DNA of 64,000 nt, from NCBI GenBank assembly GCA_038400315.1, contig CP151667.1, positions 5,343,174 through 5,407,173 on the forward strand, read 5' to 3'. The stretch comes from Isosphaeraceae bacterium EP7 (GTDB lineage: Bacteria > Planctomycetota > Planctomycetia > Isosphaerales > Isosphaeraceae). Shown in pieces: positions 55,131 through 62,538 of the stretch. The notes beneath the pieces were generated by a model. The model had not been told where the DNA came from, searched no databases, and saw nothing but the letters and a program-made list of their open reading frames with translations. The position numbers and the translations under genes are program-made. How positions within the stretch are numbered: the stretch's first letter is position 1; the number at the start of each line of letters is the position of its first letter.

Positions 55131-56114
55131 TCAGCTCGCCTTCCGCCGATCGCGGAGGCTCTTGCGAGTTGGCTTCGTAGTTGGGGCAGCCTTCTTGGTG
55201 GCGTCGCCGGCCGCTGCCGGATCCGCGGGCTTAGTCTCGGCCTTTGCCTTGTCCGCGGAATCTTTCTGGGCCTCGTTCTTGTCATAAGGCTTGCGGAGGC
55301 GGGACATGTCGAACGGCGCGCCGAGCAAGGCGTCGAAGGACTGACGCTGGTTCTTGCGGAGAATCTGCCCGGCGGCCTGCATCTGGGCGGCTGCGGACTG
55401 ATCGTCCCAGGTCCTGGCCTGGGCAATCGCCTGGGCCGGGGTCCGTTGGACTCCGACTGGCCCCGGGATCGCTGTCGCCTCGATCGAGCCGTCTTCGTTG
55501 ACGAAGACCGGGGTCTCGTTCTGCACTTGCTGTTGGAGGAATTCCTGCTGCTCGTTGTTGAGGCGCTGTTCCCCGGTCTCGCCGAAGACCTCGTGGATCT
55601 GCATGACCTGCTCCTCGGTCATCTTCAGTCGATTGATGACGTCGGGGCGGAGCAAGGCTCGGGCCCCTGCGTTGCGCAGGACGAGTTGATTCAATCGCTG
55701 CTTCTGCTTGGCGTCGAGCGACTTGGTGAGGCTGGCCTCGGCCTCCTCGTCGGTTGTCACGTTCGATTCGCCTTCATTCTGGGCGCTACGCCCCTCCGAC
55801 CCTCGGCGACGGCGGCGAGAAAGGTCGGAGATGGCCCGGTCGATGGACTGCTTCTGGGCATCCTTGAGGTCCAGCTCGTCACGCACCTCGGGTCGCGTGA
55901 GCAGCGCCCCTGCACCGGCACCCAGAGGGATCCCTTGAAGCGTGCGGGCCTGTTCCTCGCCCTCATTCCGTCCACGCCCAGTGCGGCCCCGATCGCGGGC
56001 TTCGACCTTGGGTGCCGGTGAGGGACGCGACTGAGCCTGTGCCGTCGATGAGTCGAAGGCATCGAGCGTGAGCATCAAGCCCAGGGCAAGAGGCAGCTTG
56101 CGTGGGATCTTCAT
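55131..56114 (-). CDS. Exported protein with repeated R-P-(E/D)-V helix motif
   Basis: A 327-residue exported protein from ATG 56114, with GGAGGT eight bases upstream. A signal peptide (KIPRKLPLALGLMLTLDAFD) ends near STAQAQ. Two similar helical motifs are visible: LTRPEVRDELDLKDAQKQSI and LLRPDVINRLKMTEEQVMQI. Each has a leucine-rich start followed by a D/T-E-x-Q helix, like the (L)T-x-x-Q motif of Spy/CpxP-type or planctomycete stress proteins, but the likeness is only partial. Rich in charged residues (Arg/Glu/Lys), with a C-terminal Lys/Pro/Ala-rich region. Periplasmic by signal; function unknown. It is the last gene before a terminator shared with the MutS-like gene. Confidence 0.7.
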   Translation of the reverse strand: MKIPRKLPLALGLMLTLDAFDSSTAQAQSRPSPAPKVEARDRGRTGRGRNEGEEQARTLQGIPLGAGAGALLTRPEVRDELDLKDAQKQSIDRAISDLSRRRRRGSEGRSAQNEGESNVTTDEEAEASLTKSLDAKQKQRLNQLVLRNAGARALLRPDVINRLKMTEEQVMQIHEVFGETGEQRLNNEQQEFLQQQVQNETPVFVNEDGSIEATAIPGPVGVQRTPAQAIAQARTWDDQSAAAQMQAAGQILRKNQRQSFDALLGAPFDMSRLRKPYDKNEAQKDSADKAKAETKPADPAAAGDATKKAAPTTKPTRKSLRDRRKAS

Positions 56115-56329
56115 CGGGGCGACCTCCGGACATATCGGGGCTTGGACCGCCCCTGGAAGTGACGGCTGAAAGGGAGCTGAAGGGAGCAGAATGCCCCGGC
56201 TCTCGATCGGTTGAATTGACGGCCGATCAATTCTACGCCGTTCTTTGGACGCTCTGGCGCGAATTCGGTTCCGAATCGCGGATCGACGGCCAACCGATGA
56301 CCCCGGATCGTCGAGCGGCGACCGCCTCG

Positions 56330-56683
56330 TCAGGCACGCTTCGTTTTGTAGCCCAGAGCACGAAGACACGCTTCTGCGGCGTCGAAATGTGCCCCTTGCA
56401 GTTCAATCTGGCCGTCCTTCAACGTCCCGCCCGTGCCGCACTTCCCCTTGAGGGTGGCCGCGAGCGCGGTCAGGTCATTTCCGGCAGGGTCGAGGCCGTG
56501 GACGACGGTGACGACCTTCCCCTTAGGCCTCTTCTCGACGCGAAGGCGTGCCGTCTGCTGCTCAGGAGGAGTGCGCGGGACCTCGATGACCTCGGGGGGG
56601 CAGGTACATTCGGCATCCAGCTTGTCGCAGCGGTCGCATCGAGGTGGGCGATCCCAGGCGGTCCCGGCGAAGAGGCGTCCCAT
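56330..56683 (-). CDS. SUI1/eIF1-like translation factor (YciH type)
   Basis: A 117-residue protein. The C-terminal half KRPKGKVVTVVHGLDPAGND, then LKGKCGTGGTLKDGQIELQG is the SUI1/YciH signature, the fold that binds the small ribosomal subunit near the P site in eIF1. Before it is a short Cys-rich part, PPRCDRCDKLDAECTCPP, which could bind zinc (two C-x-x-C-type pairs). Bacterial YciH is thought to affect start-codon choice but its role is not settled. The end LRALGYKTKRA is the usual last helix. It lies 20 bp downstream of the DinB-like gene stop on the same strand. Confidence 0.92.
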   Translation of the reverse strand: MGRLFAGTAWDRPPRCDRCDKLDAECTCPPEVIEVPRTPPEQQTARLRVEKRPKGKVVTVVHGLDPAGNDLTALAATLKGKCGTGGTLKDGQIELQGAHFDAAEACLRALGYKTKRA

Positions 56684-56702
56684 CGTTCGTGGTCCCTATC
56701 GC

Positions 56703-57197
56703 TCAGTGGAACGAGTAACGGGGCTGGATCGCCACGCCGATGCTGGCACGCTTGGCGTAGAGAAATCTCAGGTGATGGTCCAGGTGGCTGACGTAGCCGG
56801 CGACCAGCTCGGCCAGTGTGAGTGGGCCTCGCTCGGTGTGGAGGCCCGACCTCGAATAGTCCGTGTCGGGGAGTCCCCGCAGGATCCGGGCCATCCACCG
56901 CCGATTGTCGACGAACATCCGAACGGCTTCGTCGACGGGCATCGCGTGAGAGTCGAGACGGGCAATCCAGGCGTCCTGGTCGAACGCCAGGAGGGTCGGG
57001 TTCTCTTCGGCGATGACCCGCTTCATCCGGTCGGAACCGACGAGATCGGCGTCGAGAAGGTGCGCCACCAGCTCGGCGATGCTCCAGGCCCCCGGCCCCG
57101 ATCGGGCGATGGCGTGGGACAGCTCCAATCCGGTGACGGCATAGGCGAGCAGCGGGCCGCCGACTTCGTATCGATCGATCAGGTCTTGCACGCTCAT
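56703..57197 (-). CDS. DinB-superfamily protein
   Basis: A 164-residue four-helix bundle protein of the DinB/YfiT-like group. AWSIAELVAHLLDADLVGSD provides the first His, and AGYVSHLDHHLRFLYAKR the H-x-x-H-H pair that completes a metal site. Such proteins are often annotated as damage-inducible, but many are thiol-dependent transferases or metal hydrolases without known substrate. It starts at ATG 57197 overlapping the stop of the upstream gene (ATGA) and is followed 20 bp later by the SUI1 gene, so the three probably form one operon. No LexA-like box was seen near it. Confidence 0.82.
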   Translation of the reverse strand: MSVQDLIDRYEVGGPLLAYAVTGLELSHAIARSGPGAWSIAELVAHLLDADLVGSDRMKRVIAEENPTLLAFDQDAWIARLDSHAMPVDEAVRMFVDNRRWMARILRGLPDTDYSRSGLHTERGPLTLAELVAGYVSHLDHHLRFLYAKRASIGVAIQPRYSFH

Positions 57198-57763
57198 GAC
57201 GTCCGGTTACCCTCGGCCAGATCACCCTTACGCCAGATTGCCAGGCGGGTATTGGCGTATTCGACGAACCAGATTTCTTCCTCGATCCCCAGCTCCTCGG
57301 CGAACCGATGAGCGACGAGGTAGTTGATCACCTCGAGCGAGGCGCCGAGGAAGTCGGGCTGATTCTCGCGTACAGGGCCGGGGTTGTGGAAGATGAAACG
57401 GATGGCAAGCACGCGCTCGTCGACGGCCCCGGTGGGAGAGAGGTATCGCCCATCCATCTCGTAGATAGAATATCCACGCGAGGCCTGGCAGAGCGTCTTG
57501 ACCCATCCCTGGTCATCAAAGGCGGGGTCGACCTTGCGGCTCTGCGCGATTGAGTCTCGGATGAAGGGCACGTCGCGGATCGCCTTCTCGTCGAAGAGGT
57601 CTTCCAGCACTTCCTGGATCTTGCCGAAGTAGCCGAGCTTCTTGGGCAGGATCACCTCATACATCCGGGCCTCTTTGGGCCCTTCCAGGTTGTATCCAGG
57701 CTTGACCTCGGCGGCGGCCCGAGGGCGGGCACGAGGCGTTTCACGCTTGCTCCGCTTCTTCAC
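57194..57763 (-). CDS. Conserved-looking hypothetical protein
   Basis: A 189-residue protein. I chose GTG 57763, with GAGG six bases upstream; the frame extends to TTG 57796 but that codon lies inside a terminator hairpin. After a basic lead (KKRSKRETPRARPRAAAE) the body is regular: MYEVILPKKLGYFGKIQEVL, VPFIRDSIAQSRKVDPAFDD, YEMDGRYLSPTGAVDERVLA and EEEIWFVEYANTRLAIWRKG. No membrane helix or signal. I do not recognise the family. It overlaps the DinB-like gene by ATGA and is the first gene of the hypothetical/DinB-like/SUI1 run. The overlap suggests balanced production. Confidence 0.72.
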   Translation of the reverse strand: MKKRSKRETPRARPRAAAEVKPGYNLEGPKEARMYEVILPKKLGYFGKIQEVLEDLFDEKAIRDVPFIRDSIAQSRKVDPAFDDQGWVKTLCQASRGYSIYEMDGRYLSPTGAVDERVLAIRFIFHNPGPVRENQPDFLGASLEVINYLVAHRFAEELGIEEEIWFVEYANTRLAIWRKGDLAEGNRTS

Positions 57764-57787
57764 GTTCGACCTCGGAAGAAGGTTCGC

Positions 57788-57813
57788 GCCGACCAATCGA
57801 GGGATTGGTCGGC
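57788..57813 (-). terminator. Terminator after the DUF1080 gene
   Basis: GCCGACCAATC (57788-57798) pairs perfectly with 57803-57813 (11 bp, loop GAGG). On the minus strand it follows the DUF1080 stop by 13 bases and lies before the GTG start of the next gene. Confidence 0.75.
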
Positions 57814-57826
57814 GGCGGTCGAATCG

Positions 57827-58456
57827 TCAAGGAAGCTCGATCACCTCGACCTTGCGGATCGTCACCTTGCTGCCCGGGTCGTGCTGCTGGAAGGCGAAGT
57901 GGCCCGAGGCAAACAGACGGTCGTGGTCGAGATACTCATAAAGGATCTCGCCGTTGATCTTCACCACAATCCGTGTGACGGTCTTCCCGCGGTAGGGGAT
58001 GTCCGACGCCTCGATCTCCTGGGTGAAGTAGGTGTCGGCGGGCGCCGGAGTCTTGTAGATGTGGACCAAGGTGTAGAGCGACCCCGTCCGGATCGGGTCG
58101 GTATGGGTGGCGTTCACCTGGACCTCGTAGCCCTGGGTGAACGTCGCCTTCTTGGGCGCCCGGATGTACATGCCGGAATTGCCCTTGTCGCTGATCTTCA
58201 GCTCGGCACGATAGCGGAAGTTCTTATAATCCCCGCGCGGGCTGAACAGCATCGAGGCGTCGCCTGTGCCCACGATGGTACCGTCCTTAACCTCCCAGTT
58301 CGTCTTGGCACCGGCCTGCAGCGGCAGGAAGGTCCAGCCGCTGAGCGTCTTGCCGTCGAACAGCGGCGTCCACTTCTCCTGGGCCTGAGCCCCAAGCGGG
58401 GCGGCGAGGCCGAGGGCAATCCAGGCGTAGGCGGCGAGTCGCGTCGTTCGAAGCAT
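57827..58456 (-). CDS. Exported DUF1080 / 3-keto-disaccharide hydrolase-like protein
   Basis: A 209-residue exported protein. The signal peptide RTTRLAAYAWIALGLAAPLG ends at GAQAQ, followed by WTPLFDGKTLSGWTFLPL, the standard DUF1080 opening (F-D-G-K-x-L-x-G-W). YKNFRYRAELKISDKGNSGM and FTQGYEVQVNATH are the concanavalin-like strands, and EYLDHDRLFASGHFAFQQHD is the end of the family pattern with the conserved His. DUF1080 proteins have a lectin-like beta-sandwich and some hydrolyse 3-keto-glycosides; planctomycetes have dozens. Periplasmic or surface. It has its own terminator and no obvious partner gene. Confidence 0.92.
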   Translation of the reverse strand: MLRTTRLAAYAWIALGLAAPLGAQAQEKWTPLFDGKTLSGWTFLPLQAGAKTNWEVKDGTIVGTGDASMLFSPRGDYKNFRYRAELKISDKGNSGMYIRAPKKATFTQGYEVQVNATHTDPIRTGSLYTLVHIYKTPAPADTYFTQEIEASDIPYRGKTVTRIVVKINGEILYEYLDHDRLFASGHFAFQQHDPGSKVTIRKVEVIELP

Positions 58457-58615
58457 CGTCTAGGATCCTTGGGTTCGTTCCGCGCGTCGCGTGCGGAGAG
58501 TCGGTTATCTCGGCGTCGGTCCGTTCGAGGGAGGATACCCCCCTCGTCGGCCGAAATCCTAAACCAAGCCGGGGCTCGTTGCCAGGATCCCGGGGCGACC
58601 GACGGAGTCTGACCG

Positions 58616-59320
58616 ATGGCCCACCACAAGCCCACGGAGAACGAGCCGGAAATCCGGCGATCGGCCGTCGACCGGCGTACCGCCCTGCGATTCGATCTCA
58701 AACGCGATGTCGACGACTCAACGCTCCGGGTCGTTCTGGACGCGGCGACCCGTGCCCCGTCCCCTTATAATCTTCAGCCCTGGCGATTCGTCCTGATCCG
58801 GGCCGCCAGAAATCGACGGCGGCTTCGCGACTGTGCCTACGGGCAGACCTGGCTGGCCGAGGCCCCGGCGGTGGTGCTCGTTCTGGGATACCTGCATCCC
58901 GAGACGGTCCGGCTCGATCGCGTCATCGAGGAGCAGCGGTCCGGAGGCTTGCTGGACGAACAGGCCGCTGGGGCGGCGAGGTCCAGGGCGTTGCGCAGCT
59001 TCGCCCAGAGGGATGACGCCGGGCGGGCGCTCTGGGCAACGCGTTCGGCCATGCTTGCGGCAGCCTCTTTGATGCACGCCGCGCAGGAACTGGGCCTCGC
59101 ACCCATTCCCTCGGAGGAATTCGACATGGTGCGGCTGCGGACGACGTTCGGGATCCCGGACGACCACCTTCCTTGCCTGATGATCGGCCTGGGATACGCC
59201 GCCGAGCGTTCGCCGGCCGCCGGTCGCCTGGCGCTGGACGAGGTCTGCGATCTCGAACATTTCGGCGCCCCCTGGCCTCAGGCCGGCGGCCCGCTGGATT
59301 CGGCCGGCCCACCCCATTAG
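58616..59320 (+). CDS. Nitroreductase-family protein
   Basis: A 234-residue flavin reductase. RRTALRFDLKRDVDDSTL and AATRAPSPYNLQPWRFVLI are the FMN-binding start (R-x-S/T and S-x-x-N-x-Q-P). FGIPDDHLPCLMIGLGYAAE is the C-terminal flavin loop (D-E-x-x-x-x-x-x-G). The middle is a helical dimer region. Reduces nitro compounds or quinones with NAD(P)H in the cytosol, though natural substrates vary (some act on dihydropteridine or iodotyrosine). ATG 58616 is the first codon of the family-like frame; no strong SD. It is followed by the SGNH gene 62 bp later. Confidence 0.87.
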   Translation: MAHHKPTENEPEIRRSAVDRRTALRFDLKRDVDDSTLRVVLDAATRAPSPYNLQPWRFVLIRAARNRRRLRDCAYGQTWLAEAPAVVLVLGYLHPETVRLDRVIEEQRSGGLLDEQAAGAARSRALRSFAQRDDAGRALWATRSAMLAAASLMHAAQELGLAPIPSEEFDMVRLRTTFGIPDDHLPCLMIGLGYAAERSPAAGRLALDEVCDLEHFGAPWPQAGGPLDSAGPPH

Positions 59321-59382
59321 GATGCGTCCGATTCAGTCCGACTCCAAAGTCGTGACGACGCTCTCCCGACGAGGTACAGACG

Positions 59383-60117
59383 ATGATCCGCTTCCGCAGC
59401 GTTCTCACCGCCACCCTGCTGGCAACCCTGTCGCCGATGCTCGCCGGTGCGCAAGAGGTCCCCAAGAACAACGCGATCGAGCCCGCCTCGCGCGAGGGCT
59501 GGTGGATGAAGATGCACGAGGCCTTCCTCGAACGCGCCAAGAAGCCCGTCGACGTGCTCTTCCTGGGAGACTCGATCACCCAGGGCTGGGCCGGCGAGGA
59601 CAAGGATGGTCACGGCCCGATCGAGGTCTGGAACCGCTATTACACCCCCCGCAACGCCGCCAACTTCGGCATCGGCGGCGACCAGACTCAGCACGTCCTC
59701 TGGAGGCTGGACCACGGCGAGGTCGACAGCATCAAACCCAAGCTCGCCGTCCTCATGATCGGCACCAACAACGCCGGATCGAACTCCGCCGAGCAGATCA
59801 GCGAGGGGATCACCGCCATCGTCAAGAAGCTCAAAGAGAAGCTCCCCGAGACCAAGATCCTCCTGCTCGGCGTCTTCCCACGCAGCGAGAAGCCCGACCA
59901 ATTCCGCGCCAAGCTCAGCGCCGTGAATGAGACCATCAAGTCGCTCGATGACGGCAAGACGGTCCATTATCTGGACATCAGCAAGTCGTTCCTGAAGGAT
60001 GACGGTTCGATCTCCCAGGACATCATGCCCGACTACCTCCACCTCAGCCGCGCCGGCTACCGCATCTGGGCCGATGCCATCGAGCCGAAGGTCTGGAGCC
60101 TCGTCGAGGGCAACTGA
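59383..60117 (+). CDS. Exported SGNH/GDSL hydrolase (PAF-acetylhydrolase-like)
   Basis: A 244-residue esterase from ATG 59383, with GAGGT seven bases upstream. The signal peptide RFRSVLTATLLATLSPMLAG precedes AQEVP. VDVLFLGDSITQGWAGE is block I with the nucleophile Ser; NFGIGGDQTQHVLWRLDHGE block II with the oxyanion Gly; LMIGTNNAGSN block III with Asn; PDYLHLSRAGYRIWADAI block V with Asp and His. All four catalytic positions are present. It is likely to deacetylate or de-esterify a polysaccharide or lipid in the periplasm. The next gene is convergent. Confidence 0.93.
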   Translation: MIRFRSVLTATLLATLSPMLAGAQEVPKNNAIEPASREGWWMKMHEAFLERAKKPVDVLFLGDSITQGWAGEDKDGHGPIEVWNRYYTPRNAANFGIGGDQTQHVLWRLDHGEVDSIKPKLAVLMIGTNNAGSNSAEQISEGITAIVKKLKEKLPETKILLLGVFPRSEKPDQFRAKLSAVNETIKSLDDGKTVHYLDISKSFLKDDGSISQDIMPDYLHLSRAGYRIWADAIEPKVWSLVEGN

Positions 60118-60145
60118 CCTGTCCCTCTCCGAGCAGACGTGGCAA

Positions 60146-61342
60146 TCAAGGCGCCCCGACGCGTCTGGCCATGACCGCACGCCTGCCCCGAGGGGCCTCG
60201 ATCAAGAACATCGAGATCTTGCCGGGACCGTGCGGTTTGAGCTCTTGCCTGAGGGTCGCCGGCACGATCGCGACGCCCCTCGGCTTGATCTCCACTTCGC
60301 CGATTTCCCGCTCCGCAAGCCAGGCACGCACCAGCTTGCGGTCGAAGGGCAAGACCTCGATCACCTCGAATGCGGCGAGGAACGGGGAGTCGACTCGATC
60401 TGCCGAGGTCAGCGCATCCCGCCTCGTCCCGATCCGACTCAGCCCATGAAAACCCGCGAACCCGTCGAGCAAGCTCGAGCGGTCGAGCGTCGGGTCGGGG
60501 TCATAGAACCACGCCAGAGGGGCCTCAGCCGACCTCGGCCGCAAGCCGGCAGGCGTGTCTCGATCGGTCCAGGTGGCCCCGGCCGGCAGGCAGCTCGCCC
60601 GCTTGCGGCAGCCGGCCAGCGAACCGAACCAGACCGTCGCCTCCTTGCATTCCCCCTTCAGGCTGATCAGCTCCACCTCGAAGCCCGCACCGCTGAAATG
60701 CTCGTCGAAGTCACTGATCGGGCTGACCTTGAACGCCCCTCCCTCCACGGTCCTGGAGAGTTCCAGCAACTGTTCCAGGCCCGGCGAATAGTTTTCGACG
60801 GAGCGAACCCGGGTTGAGCCGACGGGACGACGGTCGGGGTCGACATGCACCAGGGTCGTCTCCCCGATCGGCGAGTGCTCGACCCGGCCCAAGATCGGGA
60901 TGAGTCGTTCCTGTACCCCGTAAACTTCGGCATTCCACTTCAACCGACGGGTCATCCCGGGGTCGGCATCGAGGGCCACGACCCGGCTTGCGACCTCGGC
61001 GAACGCGATCGCGTCACCCCCCAGGCCGCTGCAAAAATCGGTGACCTCCTGGCCGGCGAAGCGACGGGCTTTCCAGCGGGCGACGACTTCGGAGGTCGAT
61101 TGTTCCAGGCCGACCGGGTCCATCCACATCGAGCCGGCTCGGGTGAATTTGGCCAGGCCCCGACGCCTCCCCTCGGCCAGCCGGATCGCGGCCGAGACAC
61201 GCTCCGGGGAGTGCGTCCGCCTCCAGCGGACGAGGTCGGCGGGCAGCGGCGTGGGATGCTCGCCCGCCTCAGCCAGCAGGGCCAGCCCCTCGGGCTCGGT
61301 GAGTGCCCAGAATTCGCTCTCCCAATCAACCTTGGACTGCAA
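60146..61342 (-). CDS. SAM-dependent methyltransferase with THUMP-like domain
   Basis: A 398-residue protein. I used TTG 61342, with a perfect GGAGG seven bases upstream; the longer frame to 61462 crosses the divergent dihydrouridine synthase start. VTDFCSGLGGDAIAFAEVAS is motif I (SAM-binding D-x-C-x-G-x-G-G-D), VVALDADPGMTRRLKWNAEV motif II, and LVHVDPDRRPVGSTRV the D-P-D-R motif IV of the Trm/Tgs1-like group. The C-terminal ~100 residues are THUMP-like (FEVIEVLPFDRKLVRAWLAE). An RNA methyltransferase is likely; substrate unknown. It shares an 89-bp divergent spacer with a Dus-type gene, which also acts on RNA. Confidence 0.85.
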   Translation of the reverse strand: MQSKVDWESEFWALTEPEGLALLAEAGEHPTPLPADLVRWRRTHSPERVSAAIRLAEGRRRGLAKFTRAGSMWMDPVGLEQSTSEVVARWKARRFAGQEVTDFCSGLGGDAIAFAEVASRVVALDADPGMTRRLKWNAEVYGVQERLIPILGRVEHSPIGETTLVHVDPDRRPVGSTRVRSVENYSPGLEQLLELSRTVEGGAFKVSPISDFDEHFSGAGFEVELISLKGECKEATVWFGSLAGCRKRASCLPAGATWTDRDTPAGLRPRSAEAPLAWFYDPDPTLDRSSLLDGFAGFHGLSRIGTRRDALTSADRVDSPFLAAFEVIEVLPFDRKLVRAWLAEREIGEVEIKPRGVAIVPATLRQELKPHGPGKISMFLIEAPRGRRAVMARRVGAP

Positions 61343-61431
61343 TGCGTCGCCTCCTGGGCTCGGCTCGTCGGGGAACTTGCAAGCGGCTAGACTGGACGGG
61401 ACGCACAACGACGAGCGCCCGGAGCCAGACC

Positions 61432-62526
61432 TTGGACGAACGCCACGATCGGGACACGCCAACCCCGCCCTCCATCACGCGCGAGCCGCTCTGCATCGGC
61501 AACGTGCCCATCCCGTCGCGCTTCTTTCTCGCGCCGCTCGCCGGATATACCGGCCTGGCTTACCGTTCTACCATCCGCGGGCTGGGCGGCCTGGGACTGG
61601 CGACCACCGACCTGGTGAATGCCCGCTCTTTGCTCGAGAACCGCCAGAGATCGCAGGAACTGACCGAGACCGACGACCTCGACCGGCCGGTCTCGATGCA
61701 GATCTATGGCGCCGCGACCGACGAGATGCGGGCCGCGGCCCGCCGGGTCGTCGAGCTGGGCGCGACGATCGTCGACATCAACATGGGCTGTCCCGTCAAC
61801 AAGGTCGTCAAGTCGGGCGGCGGGTCGGCCCTGATGTGCCAGGTTGATGCCGCCGTCTCGCTGGTGGCCGGGGTCGTCGACTCGGTGGACGTCCCCGTCA
61901 CGGTGAAGATGCGCCTGGGCTGGGATGACAACGACCTGAGCGCCCCGGGGCTGGCCGCCGCCTTCGAGCAGGTAGGCGTCGCGGCCGTCATCATTCATGG
62001 ACGGAGCCGCGAGCAGGCGTTTCGAGGCGTCGTGAATCGAGACGGAATTCGCGCCGTGGTCGAGGCGGTGAAGTCGATGCCCATCATCGGCAACGGCGAC
62101 GTGCGGACGATTGCCGACGCCGATCGGATGTTCCGCGAGACCGGGTGCGCCGCAGTATCCATCGGCCGAGGGTCGCTGGGCAATCCGTTCATCTTCCGCC
62201 AGCTCGCCCACTGGACCGAGCACGGCGAGCCGGGCCCGAGCCCCTCCTTCGAAGAGCGTCTTGACGTCATGCACGGCCACTTTCACGGGCTGCGACACTA
62301 CCGGGGCGAGCGCCTGGCGTGCCTCCAGTTCCGCAAGGTGTTGAAGTGGTACAGCCATTTCATCAAGCCGCCGAAGGAGTTGTATCACCGCCTGATCAAT
62401 CTCCCGAGCGCCGCCCGCTTCGACGAAGTCGTCGCGGCCATTCGCCTGGCCGGCCCATCGGCCCCCCTGCCCGGCCACTTCGACCCCAAGATTCCCGTCC
62501 CCACCGGGCCGATCGAGCATTGGTGA
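61432..62526 (+). CDS. tRNA-dihydrouridine synthase (Dus family)
   Basis: A 364-residue flavoenzyme. I used TTG 61432, with GGAG seven bases upstream; the longer frame is not family-like. RFFLAPLAGYTGLAYRSTIR opens the TIM barrel, IVDINMGCPVNKVVKSGGGS holds the catalytic Cys, VAAVIIHGRSREQAFRG the FMN-phosphate loop, MPIIGNGDVRTIADADRM and AVSIGRGSLGNPFIFRQL the last barrel strands. The C-terminal helical domain follows (MHGHFHGLRHYRGERLACLQ). It reduces specific uridines in the D-loop of tRNAs. Diverges from the methyltransferase gene; the stop is 12 bp from the convergent beta-helix gene. Confidence 0.95.
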   Translation: MDERHDRDTPTPPSITREPLCIGNVPIPSRFFLAPLAGYTGLAYRSTIRGLGGLGLATTDLVNARSLLENRQRSQELTETDDLDRPVSMQIYGAATDEMRAAARRVVELGATIVDINMGCPVNKVVKSGGGSALMCQVDAAVSLVAGVVDSVDVPVTVKMRLGWDDNDLSAPGLAAAFEQVGVAAVIIHGRSREQAFRGVVNRDGIRAVVEAVKSMPIIGNGDVRTIADADRMFRETGCAAVSIGRGSLGNPFIFRQLAHWTEHGEPGPSPSFEERLDVMHGHFHGLRHYRGERLACLQFRKVLKWYSHFIKPPKELYHRLINLPSAARFDEVVAAIRLAGPSAPLPGHFDPKIPVPTGPIEHW

Positions 62527-62538
62527 GGAACCATTCGG

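Noticed and set aside
56703-57197. DinB-like gene as part of the SOS response
   Set aside because: The DinB superfamily name is historical (YfiT/DinB of Bacillus) and differs from the polymerase DinB; no GAAC-N4-GTTC was seen near its operon.
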